NCBI GenBank assembly: GCA_050847315.1
Contig: CP193791.1
Source of the DNA: Cedecea sp000277545
Lineage (GTDB): Bacteria; Pseudomonadota; Gammaproteobacteria; Enterobacterales; Enterobacteriaceae
Direction: 5' to 3' (one strand)
Length of the DNA: 64,000 nucleotides
The notes under the pieces were generated by a model. That model did not search any database. It was not told the DNA's origin and was given only the letters and a program-made list of their open reading frames with translations. Each line of letters starts with the position of its first letter. Within the stretch, counting starts at the first letter, position 1. Positions 15,768 to 24,930 of this stretch are shown here, one piece after another. A program made the position numbers and the translations under genes.

Positions 15768-18197
15768 ATGTCAGGCTGGCCAAGAATTTACTACAAATTA
15801 CTGAATTTACCATTAAGCGTTCTGGTAAAGAGCAAGTCTATCCCGGCGGATCCCCAAACCGAACTCGGTCTGGACCCTTCACGCCCCATCATGTACGTCC
15901 TGCCCTACAATTCTAAGGCAGACTTACTGACGCTGCGTGCTCAATGTCTGGATCACGATCTGCCCGACCCGCTGGAACCTCTGGAAATTGACGGCGTACT
16001 GCTGCCGCGCTACGTGTTTATCCACGGCGGGCCGCGCGTCTTCACCTATTACACGCCAAAAGAAGAGTCGGTAAAACTGTTCCACGATTATCTGGATCTG
16101 CACCGCAGCAATCCCGATCTCGATGTACAGATGGTGCCGGTTTCCGTGATGTTCGGCCGCTCGCCAGGGCGCGAAAAAGGGGAAATCAACCCGCCTTTAC
16201 GCACGCTGAACGGCGTCCAGAAATTCTTTGCGGTTTCCTGGCTGGGTCGCGATAGCTTCGTGCGTTTCTCGCCGCCGGTTTCGCTTCGCCGCATGGCAAC
16301 CGAACACGGCACGGACAAGATTATTGCCCAAAAATTGGCTCGCGTGGCGCGCACTCACTTTGCCCGCCAGCGTCTGGCCGCCGTTGGCCCGCGCCTGCCG
16401 GTCCGCCAGGATCTCTTCAACAAGCTGCTGGCGTCAAAAGCGATTGCCCGCGCGGTAGAAGATGAAGCCCGCAGCAAGAAAATCTCCCACGAAAAAGCGC
16501 AGCAAAATGCCGTCGCGCTGATGGAAGAGATTGCCGCGAACTTCTCCTACGAAGCCGTACGTCTGACGGACCGCGTTTTAGGGTTAACCTGGAACCGCCT
16601 CTATCAGGGCATTAACGTGCATAACGCCGAACGCGTGCGCCAGCTTGCCCATGATGGCCACGAAATCGTCTATGTGCCCTGCCACCGCAGCCACATGGAC
16701 TATTTGCTGCTTTCCTACGTGCTTTATCACCAGGGGCTGGTTCCGCCGCACATTGCCGCCGGGATCAACCTGAACTTCTGGCCAGCCGGCCCGATTTTCC
16801 GCCGCCTGGGCGCGTTCTTTATTCGCCGTACCTTCAAGGGCAACAAGCTTTACTCCACGGTATTCCGCGAATATCTGGGCGAGCTGTTCAGCCGCGGCTA
16901 TTCCGTTGAATACTTTGTCGAGGGTGGCCGCTCCCGTACCGGCCGTTTGCTGGATCCTAAGACTGGCACGCTGTCGATGACCATTCAGGCCATGCTACGC
17001 GGCGGCACTCGCCCGATCACTCTGGTGCCGATTTACATCGGGTACGAGCACGTCATGGAAGTGGGCACTTACGCGAAAGAGCTACGCGGTGCGACCAAAG
17101 AAAAAGAGAGCTTCATGCAGATGGTGCGCGGCCTGAGTAAGCTGCGCAACCTCGGCCAGGGTTACGTTAACTTCGGCGAACCGCTGCCGCTGATGACCTA
17201 CCTGAACCAGCATGTTCCGGAATGGAAAGACTCTATCGATCCGATAGAAGCAATTCGCCCGGCCTGGCTGACGCCAACGGTGAATGATATCGCTGCCGAT
17301 ATCATGGTGCGTATCAACAACGCAGGGGCCGCTAACGCCATGAACCTGTGCTGTACCGCGCTGCTTGCTTCACGCCAGCGTTCGCTGACCCGTGAACAGC
17401 TTACCGAACAGCTCGACTGCTACCTGAACCTGCTGCGTAACGTGCCGTATTCTCCGGATGCCACCGCACCAACGGTTTCCGCTGACGCGCTGATCGACCA
17501 CGCGCTGCAGATGAACAAGTTCGAGGTGGAGAAAGACACCATCGGTGACATCATCATTCTGCCGCGCGAGCAGGCCGTGCTGATGACCTATTACCGCAAC
17601 AACATCATGCACATGCTGGTGCTGCCGTCGCTGATGGCGTCCATCATCACTCAGCATCGCCACATCTCGCGCGCAGAGCTGCTGCGTCAGATAGAAGTTG
17701 TTTACCCGATGCTGAAAGCCGAGCTGTTCCTGCGTTGGGAAAAAAGCGAGCTGGGCAGAGAAATTGATGCGCTGATCGCGGAGATGGAGCGTCAGGATCT
17801 GGTCATGGTTGTCGGTGACGAAGTGCAGATCAACCCTCACCGTTCACGCACTCTGCAGCTTCTGGCGGCGGGCGTGCGCGAGACAATCCAGCGGTATGCC
17901 ATCACCTTCTGGCAGTTGAGCGCCAACCCATCGATCAACCGCGGAACGCTGGAACGCGAAAGCCGCACGGTGGCGCAGCGACTGTCCGTTCTGCACGGCA
18001 TTAACGCCCCGGAATTCTTTGATAAAGCGGTCTTTACCTCGCTGGTGCTTACCCTGCGCGATGAAGGCTATATCAGCGATACCGGTGATGCAGACGCGAC
18101 CGAAACCATCAAGGTTTACCAGATGCTGGCCGATCTTGTGACCTCGGACGTACGTCTGACGATTGAGAGCTCCGCTTCCCAGGACGCGGTTTCTTAA
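15768..18197 (+). CDS. plsB: Glycerol-3-phosphate acyltransferase PlsB
   Basis: Inner-membrane enzyme that acylates sn-glycerol-3-phosphate at position 1, the first step of phospholipid synthesis. 809 residues against 807 in E. coli. The acyltransferase block I HRSHMD (HX4D, near 306-311) is followed by the substrate-binding FFIRRTFKGN and EGGRSRTGR blocks and block IV LVPIYIGYE. The start MSGWPRIYYKLLNLPLS is conserved. It is divergent from dgkA and ends with a bidirectional terminator shared with ubiA. Confidence 0.97.
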   Translation: MSGWPRIYYKLLNLPLSVLVKSKSIPADPQTELGLDPSRPIMYVLPYNSKADLLTLRAQCLDHDLPDPLEPLEIDGVLLPRYVFIHGGPRVFTYYTPKEESVKLFHDYLDLHRSNPDLDVQMVPVSVMFGRSPGREKGEINPPLRTLNGVQKFFAVSWLGRDSFVRFSPPVSLRRMATEHGTDKIIAQKLARVARTHFARQRLAAVGPRLPVRQDLFNKLLASKAIARAVEDEARSKKISHEKAQQNAVALMEEIAANFSYEAVRLTDRVLGLTWNRLYQGINVHNAERVRQLAHDGHEIVYVPCHRSHMDYLLLSYVLYHQGLVPPHIAAGINLNFWPAGPIFRRLGAFFIRRTFKGNKLYSTVFREYLGELFSRGYSVEYFVEGGRSRTGRLLDPKTGTLSMTIQAMLRGGTRPITLVPIYIGYEHVMEVGTYAKELRGATKEKESFMQMVRGLSKLRNLGQGYVNFGEPLPLMTYLNQHVPEWKDSIDPIEAIRPAWLTPTVNDIAADIMVRINNAGAANAMNLCCTALLASRQRSLTREQLTEQLDCYLNLLRNVPYSPDATAPTVSADALIDHALQMNKFEVEKDTIGDIIILPREQAVLMTYYRNNIMHMLVLPSLMASIITQHRHISRAELLRQIEVVYPMLKAELFLRWEKSELGREIDALIAEMERQDLVMVVGDEVQINPHRSRTLQLLAAGVRETIQRYAITFWQLSANPSINRGTLERESRTVAQRLSVLHGINAPEFFDKAVFTSLVLTLRDEGYISDTGDADATETIKVYQMLADLVTSDVRLTIESSASQDAVS

Positions 18198-18210
18198 TTC
18201 AGCATAAACG

Positions 18211-18240
18211 AAAAAGGCGGGTGATTAACCCGCCTTTTTT
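18211..18240. terminator. Bidirectional terminator between plsB and ubiA
   Basis: GGCGGGT (18216-18222), loop GATTA, ACCCGCC (18228-18234), flanked by AAAAA on the left and TTTTTT on the right, so it works on both strands for the convergent plsB and ubiA. Confidence 0.92.
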
Positions 18241-18257
18241 ATTGCCTGAAGACTGAC

Positions 18258-19130
18258 TCAGAAATGCAGGTAGCTCAACGCCAGGCCCAGGAACAGCACC
18301 AGCCCGACATAGTTATTGTTCATAAACGCTTTAAAGCAGCCTTCGCGCTCGCGTTTGGCGATCAGCTTCTGCTGGTGCACAAACAGCCCGCCCGCCAGCA
18401 AAATTGACCAGTAGAACGTGCCACCCAGCCCATTGAGCCAGCCCACAACGCCCATCAACAGCATGGTGGCGATTTGCAGCAGGCCGATGATCAGCTTATC
18501 GTTGCGGCCAAACAGGATCGCCGTCGACTTAATGCCAATCTTCAGGTCGTCGTCGCGGTCGACCATCGCATACTGCGTGTCGTACGCCACGGTCCAGCAA
18601 ATGTTAGCGAGGAACATCAGCCAGCAGCTTAACGGCACCGATTCGCTGGCGGCGGCAAATGCCATAGGAATGGACCAGCCAAAAGCCGCACCCAGCACCA
18701 CCTGAGGCAAATGGGTGTAGCGCTTCATAAACGGATACACCCATGCCAGCGCAAGGCCGGCCACGGACAGCAAGATCGTCATGGTGTTGAGCGTCAGCAC
18801 CAGCAGGAAAGCCAGGCCCACCAGCACCGCGAACAGCGCCTTCGCTTCTTTCTCAGAAACTGCGCCACTGGGCAGCGGGCGCTGCGCGGTACGCTTTACG
18901 TGACCATCAAATTTACGGTCGGCATAATCGTTCACCACGCAGCCCGCGGCGCGCATCAGCCAGACGCCAGCGATAAAAACAACCAGATTCAGCAGCGAGG
19001 GTAAGCCCGGGGTGGCCACCCACAGCGCCCACAGCGTGGGCCATAGCAGCAACAAAGCGCCAATGGGCTTATCGGTACGCATTAACCGGTGATAAGCCAG
19101 CAGTTTTCCCTGCTTAAGACTCCACTCCAT
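18258..19130 (-). CDS. ubiA: 4-hydroxybenzoate octaprenyltransferase
   Basis: Integral membrane prenyltransferase joining the polyprenyl chain to 4-hydroxybenzoate, the second step of ubiquinone synthesis. 290 residues, about 8-9 transmembrane helices. The two aspartate-rich Mg-diphosphate motifs are NDYADRKFD (67-75) and DTQYAMVDRDDD (184-195). Its start codon shares one base with the ubiC stop (TAATG), indicating translational coupling in a ubiCA operon. Confidence 0.97.
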   Translation of the reverse strand: MEWSLKQGKLLAYHRLMRTDKPIGALLLLWPTLWALWVATPGLPSLLNLVVFIAGVWLMRAAGCVVNDYADRKFDGHVKRTAQRPLPSGAVSEKEAKALFAVLVGLAFLLVLTLNTMTILLSVAGLALAWVYPFMKRYTHLPQVVLGAAFGWSIPMAFAAASESVPLSCWLMFLANICWTVAYDTQYAMVDRDDDLKIGIKSTAILFGRNDKLIIGLLQIATMLLMGVVGWLNGLGGTFYWSILLAGGLFVHQQKLIAKREREGCFKAFMNNNYVGLVLFLGLALSYLHF

Positions 19131-19639
19131 TATTTTTCCTCTTCGTACAGCGGAGATGCCGGCAGGAACAGTTCGGTCAGCAACAAAGGCTTACCGGAAA
19201 GTCTCAGTCGGGAACGACGTCCCCACAGTTCGGCGCTGCGGCCAATCTCAATATAGTCACGCGTCAGGGTTGATGAACTAAAAAGGTAGCGCCCGAGCGG
19301 CGTATCGCCAAGCTTTTGCAAAGCCAGCTCAGGGCCATCAAGCGTGCTTTCAGGCACCACGGTGCGCCCCAGCAGCCAGGGTTCGTCATCCCCGCAGAGG
19401 ATAATTTCCCGCAGCCAGTAACGCGCAGAGGCAGGTAATAAATCGGCTTCGGGCAAATCATTGCCAGCAGGGACAAAACCTTCGCGCACGATGCGGACGG
19501 TGACTTTTTGGCAGTGCTGTTCGAAGCGTTTAGTCATCGAATCTTCCAGCAATAACCAGTCGAGATAAGCGGAGCTAAGCCCTTGCGGGACCTCCGTGTA
19601 GAAATTCAGGGCGCGCAACGGCGACAGCGCGTCGGACAT
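19130..19639 (-). CDS. ubiC: Chorismate pyruvate-lyase
   Basis: Converts chorismate to 4-hydroxybenzoate plus pyruvate, the first committed step of ubiquinone synthesis. 169 residues from the ATG at 19639 (MSDALSPLRALNF), close to the 165 of E. coli and preceded by GGAGAG; a longer frame from 19735 adds an unrelated tail. Conserved blocks: LLLEDSMTKRFEQHC, REGF, WLREI, GRTVVPESTL, LGRYLF and SGKPLLLTELFLPASPLY. The C-terminus extends by EEEK. First gene of the ubiCA pair. Confidence 0.95.
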   Translation of the reverse strand: MSDALSPLRALNFYTEVPQGLSSAYLDWLLLEDSMTKRFEQHCQKVTVRIVREGFVPAGNDLPEADLLPASARYWLREIILCGDDEPWLLGRTVVPESTLDGPELALQKLGDTPLGRYLFSSSTLTRDYIEIGRSAELWGRRSRLRLSGKPLLLTELFLPASPLYEEEK

Positions 19640-19828
19640 GGGAATACTCTCCGATACATAACCTGATGGCATTGTAACGCAGAACATCTCTGTGCGGGCA
19701 GACAATGGCAACACACGCGGCAAATACCGCAACAATTGAGCAACAGCAACTTAAAGTTTTTAGGCTACAGAAAAAAAGGTGCGCCTGAGCGCACCAATAC
19801 TTCAAGCATCAGCAACGTGGGGAAATGG

Positions 19829-20785
19829 TTACCCCTTGCCTTTTACACTGCTGATAAAAGTTTTACGGGCGGAGGTGGAACCCAGACGCTCGGCTTCATT
19901 CAGCAGTTTCAGGGCTTTATCGATGTCGCCTTTATCCACCGCCTGTTTAATGGCGCGGTTAAAATAGCTTTCCGTATCATTGAGCATTGGCTCGCTTTTC
20001 GCGGCAGGCGCCGGAGCTGGCGCTGCCACTGGTGCTGGTGCTGGTGCAGCGGCCGGTGCAGAGTAGGCCGTCGGTGGCGCTACGTTACCGACCACAACAG
20101 GTTTGGCATCGGATCCACCAAAGATCTTACCGATCATGATGTTGCCGCTGTTTTGTTCGGTTTTCAGCTTCACCGTCAGGGTACCTTGCCCACTGTGGCT
20201 AGCAATCGGATCGGCCACATCAGGAATGGCGTTGCTTGCCCCTTCAGCATAAAGCTTCGCCGGGTTGATCATGCGGGTCGTTTCCGTCAGATCGTGTTTC
20301 GTGGTGTACACCAGCATGTAGATCTGTTTTTGCCCCATCATCGGAGTCAACTTCATGACGTTTTCCAGACGGTTGCCGGAGGTCATGCCCGGTTTCTGGT
20401 ACTGGAAGTAACTGCTCGGGAAGAAAGCAGAAGGCTGCATCTGCCCGTCGAGAATAAGTACGTTTGGCGCATAAACGCTCAGGTCTTTTACCAGGCTGGT
20501 CAGCGTGATTTCCAGTGAGCCCTGATCGGCTGGCAGCACAAATGACGCCACGCTCCCGGTGAGTTCCCCGACGTTAAGGCTGGCCGAAGAAGTGGTCAGC
20601 ACCACGTCCTGGCTAACGGGTGGCATCAACGGAATCCACGGCAGACTTTGTAATTTTTCCGTAGGAATAGACGGTGCGGTAGAGACATTCTGTGGGTTAA
20701 TCGCCGTGTTGGCAGCAAAAGCAGCCGGCACGGACGATAAGCCCAGAACGGGAAGCAGGCAAAGCGCGAGAAGATGTTTTTTCAT
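19829..20785 (-). CDS. malM: Maltose operon periplasmic protein MalM
   Basis: Periplasmic protein of the maltose regulon, last gene of malK-lamB-malM; its role is unclear. 318 residues with a signal peptide (cleavage near residue 24, AFA|AN). An Ala-Pro-rich linker at 240-262 separates the main domain from a C-terminal helical tail (ESYFNRAIKQAVDKGDIDKALKLL). It follows lamB with a 99-bp gap that contains an imperfect CGGCGGGCG/CGCGCGGCG repeat around 20849-20877. Confidence 0.94.
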   Translation of the reverse strand: MKKHLLALCLLPVLGLSSVPAAFAANTAINPQNVSTAPSIPTEKLQSLPWIPLMPPVSQDVVLTTSSASLNVGELTGSVASFVLPADQGSLEITLTSLVKDLSVYAPNVLILDGQMQPSAFFPSSYFQYQKPGMTSGNRLENVMKLTPMMGQKQIYMLVYTTKHDLTETTRMINPAKLYAEGASNAIPDVADPIASHSGQGTLTVKLKTEQNSGNIMIGKIFGGSDAKPVVVGNVAPPTAYSAPAAAPAPAPVAAPAPAPAAKSEPMLNDTESYFNRAIKQAVDKGDIDKALKLLNEAERLGSTSARKTFISSVKGKG

Positions 20786-20884
20786 TGTTTTATCCTCGAA
20801 GCGAACCCGTCTCCTTCAGGCAAAAAAGAGACGGGTCAGGCATGTGAAACCGGCGGGCGCTAAGCACCCGCGCGGCGGGTTAAC

Positions 20885-22207
20885 TTACCACCAGACTTCC
20901 ATCTGAGCACCGAAGGTAACTTCGCTGTCGTTGCCGCGGCTGAAAGTACGGGCGCTGGTATCGCTGAAAGCAATGCCGGATGGCGTGCCAGCTACGTAGT
21001 TAGCGTCGTTGGAATCACTGGAGGAATAGCCCCATTTCTCATCCCACTTGGCGTAGGTTGCAAAGACACGGATAGCCGGACGAGACCAGATGCTGTTCCC
21101 CGCCTGCCACTGCTGTGCCAGGGTAATTTTGTACTGGTTGTTGGATTTGTCTGTCAGCTGAGACTTCACGTTGTCGTAACCCACTTCCAGCAAGGTGCTC
21201 ATGATTGGCGTCCATTTGTACATAGGACGAACGCCCACGGTCCACCACTGGGTACCGTTCTTATCATCACGGTTGATATCCTGGTACATACCCACGTACA
21301 TCAGGCCCCAGGTATCGTTGAAGTCGATCGCCCCGTGGTCGATCACGCGCAGCATTTTACCGTCGTTGTTTTGGAAGGTATTTGGGCGTCCGGTACCGTT
21401 GGTTTGCGCCATCGCGTTAGTGCCGTACTGCACCACAAATTTGTTCAGGCTGGTGCCGAGGAAGGTCTGGGTATGCTCTAAGGTACCCAACCAACCATTT
21501 TTGGTCGGATCCACGACGCCGAAATCGTAGTGCTTGCTGGTATTGGCGCGACCGTAATCAAAACCAACTTCCAGAGAACCGCCTGGGTTCACTTCCATTT
21601 GGCCTAAACGGATATCAAAGATATCGTTCGCCAGATCTTGTTTTTTGGTCGTGCCGTTGATGAAGGCTTCTGAACCGCCCGCTTCACCGTTACGGGTTGC
21701 GGCCAGGGAGAGTTTACCGAAGCCCAGGTTAATATCTTCCAGGCCAGCACCCGGGCCAGAAACGTCCCAGTAGTAGAAGTCGATCATATGGACGTCATGG
21801 CGTTTGTAGTAACGCTTACCTGCCCAAATATTCGCGCCTGGCAGCGCGTCAATCAGGTTTTTACCTACCACGTTCATCTGACGTACGCGCGGGCCACCGT
21901 TGGTGTCCTCGTCATCGTTCAGTTGGTTAGTGGCGTAACCAATCATGGTGTCAACGTAGAAGCTTTTCTCGCCTTCCTGCCAAACTTGCTGACCTAATTC
22001 AATTTCAGCATAAGTTTCACATTCGTTACCCAGACGGTATTTAGAACCGGCACCTGTCGCTTTAAAACACTGCTGCTGACCGCCGCTGCCTGTCCAGCCA
22101 ATACCAGAACGTGCATAGCCCTTGAAGTCAACGGCGCCGGCCTGTGCAGACACGATGCCTGCAATCACGGCGACCGCCAGTGGGAGTTTGCGCAGAGTAA
22201 TCATCAT
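20885..22207 (-). CDS. lamB: Maltoporin LamB
   Basis: Trimeric 18-strand outer-membrane channel for maltose and maltodextrins and, in E. coli, the phage lambda receptor. 440 residues; signal peptide with cleavage after Ala25 giving VDFKGYARSGIGW. The early cysteine pair and aromatic residues typical of the sugar slide are present, and the C-terminus QMEVWW ends in an aromatic residue as required by the BAM complex. Surface loops (for example around TTKKQD, TSKHYDFG, and the C-terminal SSSDSNDANYVAG) differ from E. coli as I recall it, so phage recognition may differ. The start at 22207 (MMITLRKLPL) has GGAGATAGA upstream. Confidence 0.96.
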   Translation of the reverse strand: MMITLRKLPLAVAVIAGIVSAQAGAVDFKGYARSGIGWTGSGGQQQCFKATGAGSKYRLGNECETYAEIELGQQVWQEGEKSFYVDTMIGYATNQLNDDEDTNGGPRVRQMNVVGKNLIDALPGANIWAGKRYYKRHDVHMIDFYYWDVSGPGAGLEDINLGFGKLSLAATRNGEAGGSEAFINGTTKKQDLANDIFDIRLGQMEVNPGGSLEVGFDYGRANTSKHYDFGVVDPTKNGWLGTLEHTQTFLGTSLNKFVVQYGTNAMAQTNGTGRPNTFQNNDGKMLRVIDHGAIDFNDTWGLMYVGMYQDINRDDKNGTQWWTVGVRPMYKWTPIMSTLLEVGYDNVKSQLTDKSNNQYKITLAQQWQAGNSIWSRPAIRVFATYAKWDEKWGYSSSDSNDANYVAGTPSGIAFSDTSARTFSRGNDSEVTFGAQMEVWW

Positions 22208-22249
22208 TCTATCTCCTGAGATCATTGCTTTTCTTTTTTATGGGAATGC

Positions 22250-23359
22250 TTAAACGCCGGGCTCTTGATGCAACCGACGACATGCGGTGCCATCTTCTCG
22301 GAACAGATGACAGCGCTCTGGCGGCAGGCCAATAGCGAATGTGGCACCCTCTTTTACCAACACCACGTCGTTCTGGCGGTAAACCAGGTTTTGACGAATG
22401 GCGGGGATTTGGATGTGAATCTGAGTCTCATGTCCCAACTGCTCAACGACCTGCACTTCCCCTTCAAGGGTGACATCAGCAATGTCGCTCGGCAGCAGGT
22501 GTTCCGGGCGAATGCCAAGTGACATATTGGCCCCCACCTGAACGTTGCGGCTTTCCACCGGCAGCCAGACATGCTGACGGTTAGGCAATTCCACCTGCAC
22601 CTGATCAATGGCCGTCGCGGTCACTTTTACCGGCAGGAAGTTCATTTTTGGCGACCCGATAAAGCCCGCCACAAAGCGGTCTGCCGGGTAGTGATACAGT
22701 TCTAGCGGTTTCCCGACCTGCGCAATCCGACCGGCATCCAGCACGACGATTTTGTCGGCCAGGGTCATCGCCTCGATCTGGTCGTGGGTCACGTAAATCA
22801 TCGTGCGGCCCAGGCGCTTGTGCAGGCGGGAGATCTCAATGCGCATCTGCACGCGCAGCGCGGCATCCAGGTTGGAAAGCGGCTCATCCAGCAGGAACAC
22901 TCGCGGCTCCGCCACCAGGGTTCGGCCAATCGCGACGCGCTGACGTTGCCCACCGGACAGCGCCTTAGGGCGGCGCTCCAACAAATGCGCGAGCTGTAAG
23001 GTTTCGGAAACCTGATTCACGCGCTGATTGATCTCGTCTTTTTTTGCCCCGGCAAGCTTCAGGCCAAAGGACATGTTTTCGGCGACGGAGAGATGGGGAT
23101 AGAGGGCGTATGACTGAAAGACCATGCCCACGCCACGCTCGGCGGGAGGGGTGTCATTCATCCGTTTTTCACCAATCAGCAGCTCGCCGCTGGTGATGGT
23201 TTCAAGGCCTGCGATCATTCGCAGCAGCGTTGATTTACCGCAGCCAGATGGCCCGACAAAAACCACAAACTCTCCCTCATTGATGTCGAGATTGATGTCT
23301 TTCGACACCACCACGTCACCCCAGGCTTTTGTTACGTTCCGTAGCTGCACGCTCGCCAT
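22250..23359 (-). CDS. malK: Maltose/maltodextrin import ATPase MalK
   Basis: Cytoplasmic ATPase of the MalFGK2 importer, which also restrains the activator MalT. 369 residues. Walker A GPSGCGKST at 36-44, Q-loop FQSYALYP, signature LSGGQ at 134-138, Walker B LLDEP at 156-160, switch His192, followed by the regulatory OB-type C-terminal domain. The start at 23359 (MASVQLRNV) has GGGAG upstream; an in-frame GTG-type start two codons earlier is less likely. First gene of malK-lamB-malM, divergent from malEFG. Confidence 0.96.
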   Translation of the reverse strand: MASVQLRNVTKAWGDVVVSKDINLDINEGEFVVFVGPSGCGKSTLLRMIAGLETITSGELLIGEKRMNDTPPAERGVGMVFQSYALYPHLSVAENMSFGLKLAGAKKDEINQRVNQVSETLQLAHLLERRPKALSGGQRQRVAIGRTLVAEPRVFLLDEPLSNLDAALRVQMRIEISRLHKRLGRTMIYVTHDQIEAMTLADKIVVLDAGRIAQVGKPLELYHYPADRFVAGFIGSPKMNFLPVKVTATAIDQVQVELPNRQHVWLPVESRNVQVGANMSLGIRPEHLLPSDIADVTLEGEVQVVEQLGHETQIHIQIPAIRQNLVYRQNDVVLVKEGATFAIGLPPERCHLFREDGTACRRLHQEPGV

Positions 23360-23733
23360 TACCACTCCCTCATTACTGCCGCCTGCCGTCGGACAGGTGA
23401 TTCAAGATGTGTCCGACTATGAGGGATAGCTACATTTGGTAAATCCTCCGCCCTATGGCTTTTTTATGGGGGAGGAGGCGGGAGGATGAGAGCGTGGTAT
23501 CTGCAACCGGTTGCAGGCGACACAAGGGATTTTCGTGATCGCGGCTTCAGTTTTCGCTGCGTTTTTATGTGCGCCAGGACACATAACGCTGAGTTATGCA
23601 AAGCAGATCACAGATAACTGCCCAGGGGCGTAGAGCAAAGGAGGATGAGAAGCGCTTGCCATCTCCGCAGACTTAGCACCGTGAATCTGCACTCCCCTAT
23701 GAAGCGCACACCACCACTCAAAAGGATGGGAAC
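23360..23733. promoter_or_regulatory. Divergent malK/malE control region with MalT boxes and CRP-like sites
   Basis: 374 bp without a gene. MalT-box-like GGA(G/T)GA words: inverted at 23441-23453 (AAATCCTCCGCCC), direct at 23468-23478 (GGGGGAGGAGG), 23480-23489 (GGGAGGATGA) and 23640-23649 (GGAGGATGAG). CRP-like sites: TGTG-N8-CACA at 23568-23583, and TGCAA-N6-TCACA at 23597-23612. This matches the known E. coli arrangement, where MalT and CRP jointly activate both operons. A perfect palindrome at 23501-23516 is additional. Confidence 0.85.
23501..23516. promoter_or_regulatory. Perfect 16-bp palindrome CTGCAACCGGTTGCAG in the mal control region
   Basis: Fully self-complementary 16-mer between the upstream MalT box pair and the CRP-like sites. 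The centre AACCGGTT is the sort of core bound by LacI/GalR-family repressors. No dedicated regulator is adjacent, so operator function is an inference. Confidence 0.5.
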
Positions 23734-24924
23734 ATGAAAATGAAAACCGGCGCCCGCGTTCTCGCTTTGTCAGCCCTGGCAACGATGATGCTTTCCGCCT
23801 CTGCACTGGCAAAAATCGAAGAAGGCAAACTGGTCATCTGGATTAACGGCGATAAGGGCTACAACGGCCTGGCCGAAGTCGGTAAGAAGTTTGAGAAAGA
23901 TACCGGTATTAAAGTCACCATTGAACATCCTGATAAGCTTGAAGAAAAATTCCCACAGGTGGCGGCAACCGGCGATGGCCCGGACATTATCTTCTGGGCT
24001 CACGACCGCTTCGGTGGCTATGCGCAGTCCGGCCTTTTAGCCGAAATCACCCCAGACAAAGCCTTCCAGGACAAACTCTATCCGTTTACCTGGGATGCCG
24101 TACGTTACAACGGCAAATTCATCGCTTACCCGATTGCGGTAGAGGCGCTGTCGCTGATTTATAACAAAGACCTGGTTCCAAACCCGCCGAAAACCTGGGA
24201 GGAGATCCCCGCCCTGGATAAAGAGCTGAAGGCCAAAGGTAAGAGCGCGCTGATGTTCAACCTGCAGGAACCGTACTTCACCTGGCCGCTAATTGCGGCA
24301 GACGGCGGGTATGCCTTCAAGTTCGAAAACGGCAAATATGATGTGAAAGATGTGGGTGTAGACAGCGCGGGGGCGAAAGCCGGCCTGAGCTTCCTGGTCG
24401 ATATGATCAAGAACAAGCAGATGAACGCCGACACCGACTACTCCATTGCCGAAGCCGCGTTTAACAAAGGCGACACGGCGATGACGATCAACGGCCCGTG
24501 GGCCTGGTCTAACATCGACAAGAGCAAAATCAACTACGGCGTGACGCTGCTGCCTACCTTTAAAGGCAAGCCGTCTAAACCGTTTGTCGGCGTCCTGAGC
24601 GCCGGTATCAACGCCGCCAGCCCGAATAAAGAACTGGCGAAAGAGTTCCTTGAGAACTACCTGTTGACCGACCAGGGTCTGGCGGATGTGAACAAGGACA
24701 AACCGCTCGGTGCCGTGGCGCTGAAATCGTTCCAGGAGCAGTTGGCGAAAGATCCACGTATTGCCGCCACCATGAATAACGCCCAGAAGGGCGAGATTAT
24801 GCCTAATATTCCTCAGATGTCTGCCTTCTGGTATGCCGTACGCACCGCGGTTATCAACGCCGTTAGCGGCCGCCAGACCGTTGATGCGGCGCTGAAGGAT
24901 GCTCAGGGACGTATCACTAAGTAA
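23734..24924 (+). CDS. malE: Maltose-binding periplasmic protein MalE
   Basis: Periplasmic binding protein that delivers maltose and maltodextrins to MalFGK2. 396 residues, equal to E. coli MBP. Signal peptide of 26 residues (cleavage ALA|KIEEGK). Mature conserved segments include KLVIWINGDKGYNGLAEVGK, DIIFWAHDRFGGYAQSG, GPWAWSNIDKSK and the C-terminal QTVDAALKDAQGRITK. It is preceded by AAGGA. First gene of malEFG; a 165-bp palindromic element separates it from malF. Confidence 0.98.
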   Translation: MKMKTGARVLALSALATMMLSASALAKIEEGKLVIWINGDKGYNGLAEVGKKFEKDTGIKVTIEHPDKLEEKFPQVAATGDGPDIIFWAHDRFGGYAQSGLLAEITPDKAFQDKLYPFTWDAVRYNGKFIAYPIAVEALSLIYNKDLVPNPPKTWEEIPALDKELKAKGKSALMFNLQEPYFTWPLIAADGGYAFKFENGKYDVKDVGVDSAGAKAGLSFLVDMIKNKQMNADTDYSIAEAAFNKGDTAMTINGPWAWSNIDKSKINYGVTLLPTFKGKPSKPFVGVLSAGINAASPNKELAKEFLENYLLTDQGLADVNKDKPLGAVALKSFQEQLAKDPRIAATMNNAQKGEIMPNIPQMSAFWYAVRTAVINAVSGRQTVDAALKDAQGRITK

Positions 24925-24930
24925 ATCTTG

